Shown: positions 44,722-56,640, numbered from the stretch's first letter. The stretch: 64,000 nt of DNA from Dactylorhiza incarnata (GCA_033032865.1 JAWHQI010000064.1:2790001-2854000); one strand, 5' to 3'. The notes: generated by a model not told the origin, from the letters alone. Numbers and translations: made by a program.

Positions 44722-47700
44722 TTATATCTTGAAAGCATTAAACTTGGCCTCATCCAATGGCTTAGTGAAGATATCAGCCACTTGACTGTCAGTTGGGACA
44801 AATTCAAGGCTGATATCTTTACACTCAACATGTTCTCTTATAAAATGACACCTTATCTCAATATGCTTAGTCCTGCTGTGAGAGACAGGATTCTTAGCAA
44901 TGGAGATAGCACTGGATGACTCACAATAAAGAGGAGATTGACTTACCTTGAGGTTGTAGTCCTCTAACTGGTGTTGAATCCATAATAGTTGAGCACAACA
45001 GCTACCTGCTGCAATGTACTCTGACTCAGCTATGGACATTGCCACACTGGTTTGCTTTTTGCTGCTCCATGAGACCAGCCACCTCCCTAGGAATTGAAAG
45101 GAGCCACTTGTGCTTTTCTTGTCCTCTTTGCATCCTGCAAAATCTGCATCTGAGTAGCCTATCAGTTCAAAAGCACTATTCCTAGGGTACCAAAGGCCAT
45201 GATTCAGGCTTCCCTTGAGGTATCTCAAGATCCTCTTCACAGAGGTGTAGTGAGACTCCTTAGGGCAGGCCTGATACCTAGCATAAACACATGTAGAATA
45301 CATAATGTCTGGCCTACTAGCAGGTAAGTACAACAGGGATCCAATGATACACCTGTACATGGACTCATCAAAGGCCTTCCCTTTTTCATCCTTGTCTAAT
45401 GATACATTAGATCCCATGGGTGTCCTCATGGTGGAAGCAGACTCCATCCCAAATTTCTTGATGAGTTCCTTGGTGTACTTAGTCTGGGAGATGAAGATTC
45501 CATCCTCAGACTGTTTCACCTGGAGCCCAAGGAAATATTTGAGCTCACCCATACTGCTCATCTCAAACTCCCCCTGCATTAGATTAGCAAATCTCTTGCA
45601 GAGGTTGTCATCAGTAGACCCAAAAATTATGTCATCAACATAAATTTGGACTAGGAGAATCTTGCCCCTTGTTTCCCTAAGAAACAATGTGCTATCTATC
45701 TTTCCCCTCAAGAACTTGTTCTTGATGAGAAAGCTAGACAAAGTCACATACCAAGCCCTTGGGGCTTGCTTAAGACCATACATGGCTTTCTTAAGAAAAT
45801 AGACATGGGAAGTGAGAGTAAGATGGACAAAACCTGATGGCTGCTCTACATATACTTCCTCTTTTAAATTTTCAATTAGGAATGCTGACTTGACATCAAT
45901 CTGGTATACTTTGAAGCCTTTGTGGGCTGCATATGCAAGGAATAGCCTTATAGCATCCAACCTTGCAACTGGGGCAAAGGTTTGATCAAAGTCAATCCCT
46001 TCCTCTTGCATGTATCCCTTTGCAACAAGCCTTGCCATGTTCTTGATGATAGTTCCATTCTCATCCATCTTATTTCTGAAGATCCATTTGGTGCCAATGA
46101 TGTTGTGTCCTTGTGGTCTTGGCACCTATTTCCATACTTTGCATCTTTTGAATTGTAAAAGTTCTTCCTGCATTGCCTGGATCCAGAATGGATCCACATT
46201 GGCCTCTTCAAACTTCTTAGGCTCTACCTGTGACAGAAAACTGAGGAACAAGGCCTCATTATGAGCTTTGCTCCTGGTTGTCACACCTTGCTGGACATTT
46301 CCAATAATCTATTCCAAGGGATGATCCCTTAGATGTCTTGTAGCTGCAGGTAATCTGTGCTCTACTTGCTGAACTTCTTCCACTGGTTCAGCAGCATCTT
46401 CAACATCTTGCACCTCTACTACTTCTTGAACTTCTGCATCAGGATTTGCTTTACTGCTGCTGGAAGGTTCTTGTATGGATAGTTCTTCCATTTCTTCACT
46501 TCATGTCAAAACAGAAGAACTGGGCCAGCCCTTGTAGATTAGGCTGGACTCATCAAACACTACATGCATGGACTCTTCAACAACATGGGTTTTCTTGTTA
46601 TATACCCTATAAGCTCTACTATGTGAGCTATATCCAACAAGAATCCCCATGTTGTATTTTTCTACAAACTTGGTTAACTGAGCTTTTCCATTGTTTAGAA
46701 TGTAGCAATTAGATCCAAAAATCCTAAAGTATGAAATTGTTGGTTGTTTGCCTTTCAAAATCTCATAGGGGGTAATTCCATGATCTTTATTGATGGAAGC
46801 TCTATTGAGAACATAACAGGCAGTATTGACTGCTTCAGCCCAGAAATATTCTGGGAGTGAAGAGTCACTAAGCAATGTTCTCCCAGCTTCTATCAATGAT
46901 CTATTCCTCCTCTCAGCCACCCCATATTGTTGTGGGGTCCTTGGGGAGGAAAATTCTTGAGTGATACCTAGTTTTTGACAGAACCTTGTCATGGCTTCAG
47001 ATTGAAACTCTGTGCCATGGTCAGACCTAGTTCTGACCACAGAACATTGCAAATCATTCTGAATGGCCTTGACATGGCTTATGAAGACATTTAGAGTATC
47101 AGATTTCTTTCTAAGGAAAAATACCCATGTATATCTTGAGTGATCATCAACAATCACTAAGGTATACAACTTCCCTCCTAAGCTTTGAATTGGCATAGGA
47201 CCAAACAAGTCCATGTGCAATAGATAAAGACATCTCTTGGTGTCTTTGGAGCCAATACTTTTAAAAGTGGTCCTTGTTTGCTTGCCCATTTGGCAAGCAT
47301 GACATGGGCCATTTTTAACACATTTTAAATTATGACTATTTCTAACCAAGTTCTTAGAGAATAGTCTATGCATTGTCTTGTAGTTGATGTGGGCAAGTCT
47401 CTTGTGCCATTGAACACATAGAGACTCACTCTCATCTGCTACAAGACATACAGGAGAGGAAAAAGATTTGCAGAAGAAATCTAAACAGTAAACATTTCCA
47501 CTCCTAGTGCCTGAAAGAATGGTCTCCAAGTCATTATACTTTTTGATGAGGCACTTATCATTGTGAAATTCAATGACATGGCCAAGATCACACAATTGGC
47601 TTATGCTGATAAGGTTGTGTTGCAACCCTTCAACATAAGCCACTTTTGTGAAGGAGACTATGCCATTAGTGATCATACCATAACCTCCGGTGACTCCCTT

Positions 47701-47844
47701 TTCTGATCCCCCAAAGATGACTTTGGGTCCATTCTTGACTGCTCTGTAATCTTGCAGTAAATCCTTGGTGCCAGTCATGTGTCTTGAGCACCCACTGTCC
47801 AAGTACCATATTTGATTGAGACTGGTACTTGAACTACCCTGCAA
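44722..47844 (-). pseudogene. pol of element B (three nonsense codons)
   Basis: One frame from protease to the end of RNase H. Protease WYLDSGCSRHMTG near 47808; GAG-pre-integrase HINYKTMHRLF...CHACQMGKQ; integrase [24 protein letters not shown] (about 47210-46900); reverse transcriptase [36 protein letters not shown] (near 45640); RNase [14 protein letters not shown] through [12 protein letters not shown] at 44740. In-frame stops: TGA at 46501, TAG at 46309 and TAG near 46128 (the last two are sense codons in A). Integrase NGVAE has become YGVAE, and a second copy-specific change is MDVKSAF to IDVKSAF. Confidence 0.9.
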
Positions 47845-47852
47845 AGAAGGAT

Positions 47853-50385
47853 TTAGTTATCCTTAGGATCCCAAAAAGTTTTGGGTCCTAGGCGTCTACT
47901 AGTTTGATGAGATCTCTCATACTAGCTACACTCCTAGCAGGAAAGCTCTTCTTTGCATTAGGTCCATTGGGGTTGTACCAACAATCTATGGCAAAGTGTC
48001 CCACCTTGCCACAGCACCAACAATCATGAATATTGTATCTCCTTTTCTGAACACTTTTCTGAATTGGTACAGCACTGTGCACATGTTCAGCAGAGGAGGC
48101 TGCAACATTCTCCTATCTCTTTCAGCAATAATCTGACTGAAGGATAATTTGTTTACAGTCTTGCTGCTCTTTGTCCTGACAGCCTCAGCTTGCTTTGGCT
48201 TGGCAGCCATACAAGATCTGATGGAATCAGACACTGAGCAGCAGGCCTTGTCAACAGATTTGACAGCAGTCTTGCTTTTTGCTGAAGCAGATTTTGAAAT
48301 GCATGCATCCTTGTTCTTGACTAAAGGTGCTGAGGCACCAAACACAAATGGTCCAGATTGGGCCATTTGTGTTTCCTCATGGGGATTTTTCATTGCACTC
48401 AATCCCATGCCCTTTCTTTCACTATGGAAAGGAGTGTTTTCCTTCCTATAGGACCTTCCATTCTTCCAGTGACCACGAATGCTTTCATGGTCCTACGTGT
48501 TGGAGGGAAGTGGCACCTTTTGAAAGATGGTTTGAGGCTTAACCTTCTTCTTGCTTTTTACTCCACTCCCTTCTCCTACTTCCATCTTGTTGAATCCAGG
48601 TCCTCTCCAATTGGTTTGAGAGGAGAAGGTGTCAATAAGGGGAAGCACTGATTTGGGCTTGGAGAATTGGGCCACCAGACACTTCTCCTTTTTAAGATTT
48701 TCTTCAAGGTCCTTGATGACCTTGTTCTTCAGGGAAATAGTGCTTATTTGCACCATAGTTAACCTCTGTAAATGACTAATTTGTCTGCTCATCTGAGCCA
48801 CAAGGGTGGTAGGTTCAGTGTTGACATCCTTAGTCATTTTGATGGAAACAATTTCCTGGGCTTGCCGCTTGGCAAGCTTCTTGCTCTTCTTCAGAGCCTC
48901 CAAAAGAACACCATATTTTTCAATCAATTGATTGAGTTATTCCTCAGCTTCCATGCCCCTTCCATCAATTGATGAAGGTGCATCAGATTCTGGACTAGTC
49001 TCATAATCAGAAGAGGATATGGAATGAATTAATACCTGCGCATGTTCTGAATTATTGTGGATGTCCTCATCTTCAGTTAGAGCCATCAGCCCATGGTCAT
49101 TGTGAATAACCCCATCCTCCTTTACATCACTGTCTGAATGTGATAGAGGGGCCCTAACTGCAATCCTGCCAACAGCAGGTTCTTCAACAGCAACCAGCCC
49201 AATGAGGGCTTCTTCCATTTCAGATTCTGATGAGTCAGAATCTGATTCACTCCAGCTCTTCTTCTTCTTCTTAGCTAGAAAGGATTTCTCTCCTTTCTTG
49301 CTTCTTGATTGATGAGCCTTCTTCTCATCCTTCTCTCTTCTCTTTACAGGGCAGTCAGCAATTACATGCCCAGGCTTGCTGCAGCAATAGCAAACAACTT
49401 TGGAAGAATTATGTTTTTAGTTAGACTCATACCTATCACTTCTGGAGTGATGCTTTGACTCCTTGTTGTCCTCCTTGTTGTGATATGAGGAGGAAGGCTT
49501 GTTCCTCCATTGCTTCCTCCTCAACAGTTTTCTTAAGTGCCTTGTAAGAACAACAATTTCTTTATCAAAAGAAGAGCAGCTTGATGAGCTAGGCTCAGAA
49601 TCTTCTGGTTCAGCAGATCTTCTGGGAGGAGAGTGAGCCTTCTCTCTCCCTCTTCTTGAGCTTTCAGCCTTGAAGGCCAGGGAATTCTCCCTGGTATCAC
49701 CCTTTGCCTTCTGCTCTTCTTCCTTCCTGGCAGTCAGCGGCATTTCATAGGAGAGCAACTTTTCATAGAGAGTTTGGGGAGGAGTTTCAGTCAACTTAGC
49801 CACCTCCCTTATGGCACAAATTTTTGTGTCCCAATCTCTTGTTAGAGATCTGAGGAACTTATCATTCAGCTCATAATTTGTGAACACCCTCTCATAGGTT
49901 CTTAGTTCATTAATTATTCTAAAGAACCTTTCATAACACATGGAGATGCTCTCCTGCCCTTGCTGCCTGAAAGCTTCATATTCCTGATTGAGGAGTGACT
50001 TCCTGTCATTCCTCACATCTTCAGTCCCTTCCATATACACTATCAGTGTATCCCACATCTCCTTAGCAGATCCACAGTGCACCAAATTTTGAAAAGTTGA
50101 GTCATCAATAGCATTGACTATGATATTTTGAGCCCTTTTATACAAAGTAGCCAATGTTATCTCATCCTTGGTCATTTCAGTGTATGGTTTGCCTACTTGC
50201 CTGGTAGGATCAACAAAGGAGAGTTTTGTGATAATGAAGGGGCCTTCCTGAACAGTAATGTAGATTCTAGGGTCTGATGCTTCCATGTACAGCCTAACCC
50301 TCTGCTTCCATATGCCAAAGTTGGCTTTGTTACATATGGGCAGTTTCATTGAGCTCATCTCCTTCTGCATTACACTGGAGGCCAT
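47853..50385 (-). pseudogene. gag of element B (stops and a frameshift)
   Basis: ATG 50385 opens a 320-codon UBN2-like capsid region ending at TAG 49417. The zinc knuckle CYCCSKPGHVIADC follows near 49350-49390, then a Ser/Glu-rich section to TAA at 48937 and a coiled-coil region (LLEALKKSKKLAKRQAQEI, LKNKVIKDLEENLKKEK) to about 48500. The frame to 47986 carries AQSGPFVFGAS. The second knuckle CWCCGKVGHFAIDC (about 47985-48030) is in another frame, so a shift lies near 48115. The TAA at 48937 and that shift also occur in element A. Confidence 0.85.
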
Positions 50386-50451
50386 TGGGTTTTGACTAGA
50401 CAATACCTTTTAGGATCTGGTCAGACTATTAAGTCCTTCTTGACCAACCTA

Positions 50452-50463
50452 CCTCTGATACCA
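50452..50463 (-). other. Primer-binding site of element B
   Basis: TGGTATCAGAGG on the minus strand two bases from the LTR at 50466; initiator tRNA-Met type. Confidence 0.9.
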
Positions 50464-50465
50464 CT

Positions 50466-52133
50466 TGAAAGAATATTAGGTTTGTAGTCTAAATCACCTA
50501 GAGGGGGGTGAATAGGTCTTTTTGATTTTCCTCTAAGCACCCAAGCTTATTTCTGATTTCTGGTCTAAGCAAAAGATCAACCACACAGAAAGCACACAAG
50601 TATGTATAGAGGTTCCTCAAGACAGGGTGTCTTGAGTAGTCCTCTTTCCCCCTTCACCTTTCTAACAATGTGTTAGACAAGTCCAACTCCTCCAAACTCG
50701 GCTCAAAAGAGCTTACAACACAGATCCCTCAGGATCTCTCAGGTTTTCTCAAACCCTACCTCAGGCACAACAACCCTACAACTCAGATCAGCTCCTGATC
50801 CTACAGCTCAGACCTCAGCAGGTCCTACAACTCAGACCACAATAGGTCCTACCTCAGGCTAAACAGCCCTACCTCAGATCAGCTCCTGATGCTATAGCTC
50901 AGACCTCAACAGGTCCTACAACTCAGAGGATTCTTCCTACAGCTCAGGCAATGAAGTCCTACAACTCAGATCAACAGATCCTACACTCAGGCCTTCAGCC
51001 CTACACTCAGAACCCTCAGGTTCGTACAAACTCAGACCAAATGGTCTTACAGCTCAAGCAAAATGCCATACAGAAAATTGATTTAGAATTATTCTACAGT
51101 AGAGGTACTCTCCTGTAGATCCTGCACAGACTGTGCTTCCTGTAGCTGAAGATGTGAATACAGCCACAACTTGATCTTCCTCTTTAATAGAGTGATGGAA
51201 GATCACCTTGCACCTTCTGGTGGAGGAGCTATCTTCTCCTCTCGGTTTCTTCTTCTCTTTCAGGGAGCAGGAAGAAAGTCGAGAGGAGCAGCAGCCGTCA
51301 ATGGCGAATGGAGATTTTGCACGCAATCGGCCGGGGCTTAGAAAATGCCCTAACACTTTCTTTTATACTTCTTTTCATCTTCAACGGCTCTAATTTGATT
51401 TCCCAAGAAGTATGGGAGAGATCGGTGGTCCCCTGTAGCTTTTCTGCAACTTGCCCTAGCCGCAGGTCCCGCCGCCCTACTTGTCTGTAAAGAAGGTCTG
51501 CGTTCGACGAACCCGCTTCACTCTGCGTTCGACGAACCTGCTTCACTCTGCGTTCGACGAACAAACTATTGTCTGCAGTTTCTTCTATCTCGTCTCAGCG
51601 GTCGACGAACTTTGTCCTGCGTTTGACGAACGGCTCTCTGCGTTCAACAAACACGCTTTTTGTGCCTTCTCAACGGCTCCTTCTCTGGTCTCGTCTTAGC
51701 GGTCGATGAACAGTGTTCTGTGTTCGACGAACGACACTCTGCGTTCGACGAACACGCCAATTATGCCTTCTCATCGGCTCCTTCTTTGGTCTCGTCTCAG
51801 CGGTCGACGAACTTAGTCCTGCGTTTGACGAACACGCTGATTCTCAGCGTTTGAAGAACTTATCAGCGGAGACACCTTCTTCTCAGCGGATCCGCTGAGA
51901 CGCCTCCTCGCCTCAGGGGTTTAGACCCTTCGTCTCAGCGGTTCTGCTGAGACAAATCTTCATCTCCTTGTAGATGATATCTTCATATCTAAGGGCTTGT
52001 TTGGCCCTTACTCTTGAGTCACCTAAGCCTGTTTGACTTACAAAAACAAAGCTTTATCAAATACAATATGTCCTTAGTATTGAGAGTGATGCATCTTCAA
52101 ATCAAGGTACTATTGAGGGCAATATACCCAACA
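50466..52133 (-). repeat. 5' LTR of element B (1668 bp)
   Basis: TGAAAGAATATTAGG...ATACCCAACA. Its G run is only 6 bases (50503-50508) against 19 in the other LTR of the same element. TATA box on the minus strand at 51360-51367; palindrome array at 51498-51955. About 60 bases shorter than its partner, mainly from the G run and missing palindrome units. Confidence 0.92.
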
Positions 52134-53481
52134 GATGGTTCATTTCAGCCAACTTGCCTCTGAGAGAGATTATCTCTTTCTCAGATTCATCTTTGAATTC
52201 ATTTGAATTGAAATCAAAGTTAGATATTACCTGATCACTGTCAGTTTCAAATTCTGATTCTTCAGAGTTGTTTCCTGAGGCATTGATAGCCATCATGCAG
52301 AAGTTTCTTTCTTAATCATCATCACTGGAGCTGGATGATGATGCATATTCTGACTCACTGCATGAGTCATATATAGCCATCAAGCATTGGTCCTTCTCTT
52401 TTGCATTTTCTTCATCTTCAGAAGAGATGGATGAAGATTCTGATTCTATTTCACTCCATGTTTCAGCTACAAACCCTCTTCCCTTATGCTTGGGTTTGTG
52501 GGAGGAAGGCTTGCTGGAGTGTCTTTTCTCTTCTTTTTCTTTTCTCATCTCCTTCTTTTGGTTCTCTGGACACTCAGGTAGACTGTGTCGAGGTTTCCTG
52601 CAGCCAAAACAAATTATTTCCTTAGAATTAGATTTGTCATACCTTGGCTTTTCTCTGTATCTTGAATCCTTCTTTCTGAAGTCTTTTCTAGCCATCTTGT
52701 AGAACCTTTTGGCTAGTAAGCTCATAAACTCCAATTCTCCTGGAGCTTTATCTTTCTCTTCAGTTGTTTGGAAAGCAATGCTCCTTTCCTTCTTGGATGC
52801 TGGTGAGGAAGTAGATTGTTCAGCTTCTCTGGACTTGATAAGCTGCTTATAGGATTTAAGCTTTCCTAACAAGGTCTCAATGGAGATCTCATTAAGGCTT
52901 CTGGCTTCCTTGATTGGCCAGATCCTAGAGTCTCATGTGCTAGGGAAGCACATTAAGATCTTATCATTGACTTCAGTGATGGAGATCACTTTGTCTAGAG
53001 ATTTCAGCTCATTGATTATGAGAATGAGTCTATTGTACATATCTGCAACTGTTTCATTTTCTCCCTTCTTGAAATTCACATACTGGGAGATTGTATGAGA
53101 TCTTCTATCTTTTCTTTCATCTGCAGATCCTTCAACCATGTTGTTGAGGGAGGTCCAGATTTCCCTGGCTGAGGTGCATTCCACAACCTTTTGAAAGATG
53201 TCATCAGACATTGTCTGTGCCAATATATTCATTGCTTTGTCATCATCACTTCTCTGCTTCTTTTGAGCTTCTGTCCACTCAGGAGGTGGAACAACATTAT
53301 TTGTTGTTGTTGTTTCAGCACTTGTTGTTGCTGTAGGAGTAGGAGGTCATGTCAAAATCACATTAAAAATATCTTCATCAATAGAGTTCATATATAATCT
53401 GATCCTTGCCTTCCATAATGCAAACTTATTGAGATTGCACATAGGAGGTCTTGTGCTTGAGTATTCTTTGTTCTGTGCCAT
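52134..53481 (-). pseudogene. N-terminal gag of element C
   Basis: ATG 53481 (MAQNKEYS) begins the same Gag as in element 1. The frame runs to the element B insertion with stops TGA at 53347, TGA at 52933 (Trp in element 1: PSTWDSRIW) and TAA at 52312. The UBN2-like region spans about 53400-52850. The zinc knuckle near 52570-52615 reads CFGCRKPRHSLPEC, with the usual Gly of KPGH changed to Arg but all four metal ligands kept. Acidic and serine-rich text follows. Confidence 0.87.
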
Positions 53482-53567
53482 GGATTTTTAGCAAAAGAAA
53501 CTCTAGAAGAAAATTAAGATCTAATTGATCTTTTGATTCAGGTGTTAGCCTGTAAAGAATCAACCTA

Positions 53568-53579
53568 CCTCTGATACCA
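53568..53579 (-). other. Primer-binding site of element C
   Basis: TGGTATCAGAGG on the minus strand, two bases from the LTR start at 53582, identical in layout to element 1. Confidence 0.88.
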
Positions 53580-53581
53580 AT

Positions 53582-54193
53582 TGAAAAGTTTTTCACTTAT
53601 TTTTATAGCGGAATTAAAATAGTGATATATATATGTACTGAGTGAGTTATAAAAACAAATAAAGAAAACAACACAGCACAGTACAGAAAAATAAACACAA
53701 TCACAGAGGACACAAGGATCTATAGTAGTTCCCCAATAAACCTGGGTACATCTACTCTTCAACCACCCTTGGTAGGAATCCACTAGGTTTTTGATCAGGT
53801 GCCCTATCACCAATGGGGTTTTGATCAGGTGCCCAATACACCAACTGCAGGTTTTTGATCAGGTGCCCTGCCACCAAACAATTAACTTTTGAAGGGAGTT
53901 AGAACCATGTACAAAATGGAATAAAAGGGGTTATGAAGTTCTTCTCTGTCAACAATCTAAGAGAAGACTAGTGGATTGTGTTGATGTAAAGCTCCCCCTG
54001 TCTGATTGAAATGGTTGACAATTGAGGATGGAGCTTTCACTTGAATGAAACAAATCTTCTTTGAAGCTGATGAATCTGAGAGACAATGTTTCTCAGATTT
54101 GTTGTTGCCCTTGAAGATTTGAACTTGCAGCAGAAAACTGAGAGAAGATTTGTGTTGTTGTTCTCTGAGAATGTGGTTGCTGCTGATGAGGAA
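53582..54193 (-). repeat. 5' LTR fragment of element C
   Basis: Homologous to about 1797-2500 of the element 1 LTR, starting TGAAAAGTTTTTCAC. A deletion has removed the G run and adjacent ~45 bases. The TTTTTGATCAGGTG repeats are present near 53788-53875. The LTR stops at 54193, where the Tat element begins; the palindrome-bearing U3 should lie beyond that element, outside the window. Confidence 0.82.
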
Positions 54194-54955
54194 TGTTTAC
54201 CCGGAAAACCGCTTCTCGGGTTGAATCATTCTCAGACCCGGGCGGGCTTCTAAATCAAGCCGCTGGGTTCTAAGATCAGTAGCTCTCAGTCCAAGGTAAA
54301 CCAAGCCGGGCGGTCTGATGTCACTTCTGACCGCCCCAAAGATTGAAGATTGTCAAAACCCAAAGCAAGAAGGCGATCCGCGGTCTCAAGGCGGAGACCG
54401 CCCGGGTTGTGCCATAAAAAGCCAAGGTTCGAGTCCATAGAACAAGTCGCGGTCTCAAGACGGATAACGCTCGGATTGCATCGTCACCTTGGTCGCGTCA
54501 TCCTCGGCCTCTGGTCAGACAGGTCGGAAGGGCAAGCCGCCAAGCCGAGCGGCTTCTTTCTTTTCTTCTTTGTGTATCTCGTCACCGCCTACCCGTCTCT
54601 CCTGTAACCGGGCAGGAGGTTATTTTATCCCTGTCCGTTCGGGCAGGCCCCCGAGCCTATAAATAGGGGGCGGCACTGTTCACAAGATACGCACACTCGA
54701 ATTCAGGAGCTCGCTTGTTTGAGCTGCGGTCTCGAGTTTCCCGTCTTGCGGACTGTTTGACCGGCCGACTTCTTCTTTCCTGCACTTGTAACCGCTTCTT
54801 TTTAATCAAAGGAAAGCCGTCACAGGAGTGGCATTCGTCGTGACGGGCGAAGTCTGGCCTTGACCGCTGCTAGCGGTCTTGTTTTCTCCACCTAAAAAGT
54901 AACCGGCAACCCGCAGCCTCCGATTTCCTTCGGAGGTGCGATTTCGGACTCAACA
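54194..54955 (+). repeat. 5' LTR of the Tat element (about 762 bp, ends tentative)
   Basis: Proposed limits TGTTTACCCGG and GGACTCAACA. The left limit is where homology to the element C LTR stops. The right limit rests only on a CA end before gag; no standard tRNA primer site follows, so it may lie elsewhere (for example before TGGCATTCG at 54828). CCGGGCGG/CCGCCCGG words are frequent. Confidence 0.5.
54658..54665 (+). promoter_or_regulatory. TATA box of the Tat LTR
   Basis: TATAAATA in GCCTATAAATAGGGGG, about 350 bases before the gag ATG at 55008, with a CACAAG-type start region about 25 bases downstream. A typical plant core promoter. Confidence 0.8.
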
Positions 54956-55007
54956 GAAACACGCGACCTTCAGATCGCAGATTGTCGGTGAAATCCTCTT
55001 TGCCATA

Positions 55008-56640
55008 ATGTCAGACCGCCAGTTACCCCTTGGAGACCGCTCCGATCATAGTGAGGACTCTTTGTGGGAAGCCTTGGAGCAATCCAAAAGAGAAGCCGAG
55101 CGGGCTCAGAGGGCGACTGATCAGCGGTTGGACGCAATCAGCCAGACTTTGGCCCTATTAACCGAGCGGTTAGTTCCACAGCAAACCGCGGTTAATCAGG
55201 CGGTGACTCCAGTTCCTCCTCCGCCTCCACCTTACCCGCTACCACAAGCCGCCAACCTCCAATCTCAGCAAGAAGGTTTTGCGGCTAGGCAAAACTTCTA
55301 TCAGGAAGCCGCGCACAGCATGCCGGCTCGGGCCCTTGATTTCCAGGGGGCGGCTTCTCATGCTGCCCGCCTTTCTTACCCGCAGGAGGGCGCAGCCCGT
55401 CTCTCCTACCTGCCTGAAGTTCCTATTCATCACTCCTACCCGCCAGAAGCTGCTGCCCGGTCCTCTTACCAGGCGGCTTGTCCGCGAGTAGCCGCAGCTC
55501 CGGCGGCTTATTATCCTGCTCCTCTATATGAAGATATGGAAGAAACTTCTCCCTTTGTGGACGAAGTCTGAGGGGAGCCTGCCCCTAATAATTTCAGAGA
55601 GCCTCGCCTGCCAGCTTTCAATGGGGAGACTGATCCCACGGTTCATTTACAAGCCTTCGAGTCAGCCATCGCTCTTAGAACCTTAACTGATGCGACTAAG
55701 TGCAAGCTTCTTGTGACCTCCTTTGAAGGACAAGCAAGGGAGTGGTTTTACGGGTTGCACCCCAGGTCAATCAGTTGTTTCGCTGAGCTGTGAAGGGAAT
55801 TCCTGCTGAGATTCTCTACCTTAAGGAAGAGAAAAAGTGGCCCGGCGGCCCTTTTCGATATAAAGCAGCGGGAAGACGAGACGTGGGCTCGTTTCGTAGA
55901 CCGCTTACAGAAGGAGATCATGGAAGTCCAAAATGTGGATCCAGAGTTGTATAGGGTTGCCCTCATTCATGGTTTGAGAGAGGGCCCCCTAAAATTTGAA
56001 GCGAATATAAGGGAGCCTCGAACTTATCAGGAAATGATAAGTTTAGCAAATATGTTCATTATAGGAGAGAAGAGCAATCCGGGCTACGTCGCAAAGCTGG
56101 TAAGCGACAAGGAGCAGTCAAATCTGTCCTTCCATCATCCGCCATCAAATCAGTCCCACTTTGAACCCCGTTCCCAAAGGGGGAGAAACTACAAAAATAA
56201 GCAACCATTCATGGGCCATCAGCGGTTTCAAGATCAGAAACCACCATTGGCCATCGCTCCCGCTCCATCCGCTCCTCTTCCGCAAATCATGCCGGTATAC
56301 TTACAACAGTATACCGCGCAGCCACCTCCAGTCATTCCATCCACTCAATATGATGACTCGCAAGAGTCATTCACTCCCTTAAACGTCACCATGGATGAAG
56401 TTGTCCAGATTCTACAAAAGAGGCCAGATTTCAAAAGGCCTGCTCCTCTGAAGTCGGATATCCGCAGTCGAAATCCGAACCTTTATTGTGAATATCATAA
56501 AGAAGGGGGGCATCTAACCGAAGACTGTCGGGCCCTTTGTTTGCTGATAGAGAGACTCCTGGGAGAAGGAAAGCTCCAGGGTCTAGTTCGGAAAGATGCA
56601 ATTGCTGAATCAACTGCCGAGAAGAGAAAAGAGAAAGAAA
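55008..56640 (+). pseudogene. gag of the Tat element (two nonsense codons)
   Basis: ATG 55008 (MSDRQLPLGDRSDHSED) starts a frame that continues through pol. The N-terminus has a short coiled coil (about residues 17-60), then a Pro/Ala/Tyr-rich stretch with repeated SYP(P/Q)E-like units. The Retrotrans_gag capsid region follows (LPAFNGETDPTVHL, QAREWFYGL, FSTLRKRKSGPAALFDIKQ, WARFVDRLQKEI). TGA at 55569-55571 and 55791-55793 interrupt it in frame. A knuckle-like CEYHKEGGHLTEDC lies near 56488-56530, the C-X3-H spacing usual for Tat Gag. Removing two point changes would reopen the frame, so decay is recent or slight. Confidence 0.87.

Larger units (their letters stand above)
42589..52133 (-). 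mobile_element. Element B: Sirevirus-like copia element nested in C gag
   Basis: Minus-strand, full-length copy of the element A family with both LTRs (42589-44319 and 50466-52133), primer site, gag, pol and a multi-tract polypurine region. The flanks GGTGG (42584-42588) and GATGG (52134-52138) form a target duplication with one later change. The C gag reads on at both sides, and element 1 keeps the uninterrupted sequence near 262-300. Carries several stops and one gag frameshift. Confidence 0.92.
26701..54193 (-). mobile_element. Element C: older Sirevirus-like copia element hosting A and B
   Basis: Minus-strand element in pieces: 3' LTR fragment (26701-27037), extra downstream ORF (27223-29688), pol 3' part (30084-31269), [element A], pol 5' part and gag end (39977-42588), [element B], gag start (52134-53481), primer site (53568-53579) and 5' LTR fragment (53582-54193). 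The ORF pieces join in frame across each insertion once one target duplication is removed. Gag and LTR match element 1. The 5' LTR is cut by the Tat element and the 3' LTR has lost its distal part. Confidence 0.88.

Noticed and set aside
48149..48651. Plus-strand frames opposite gag of B (similar at 35913-36415)
   Set aside because: Shadows of the minus-strand gag, which has the domain motifs; the same frames appear only because A and B are related copies.
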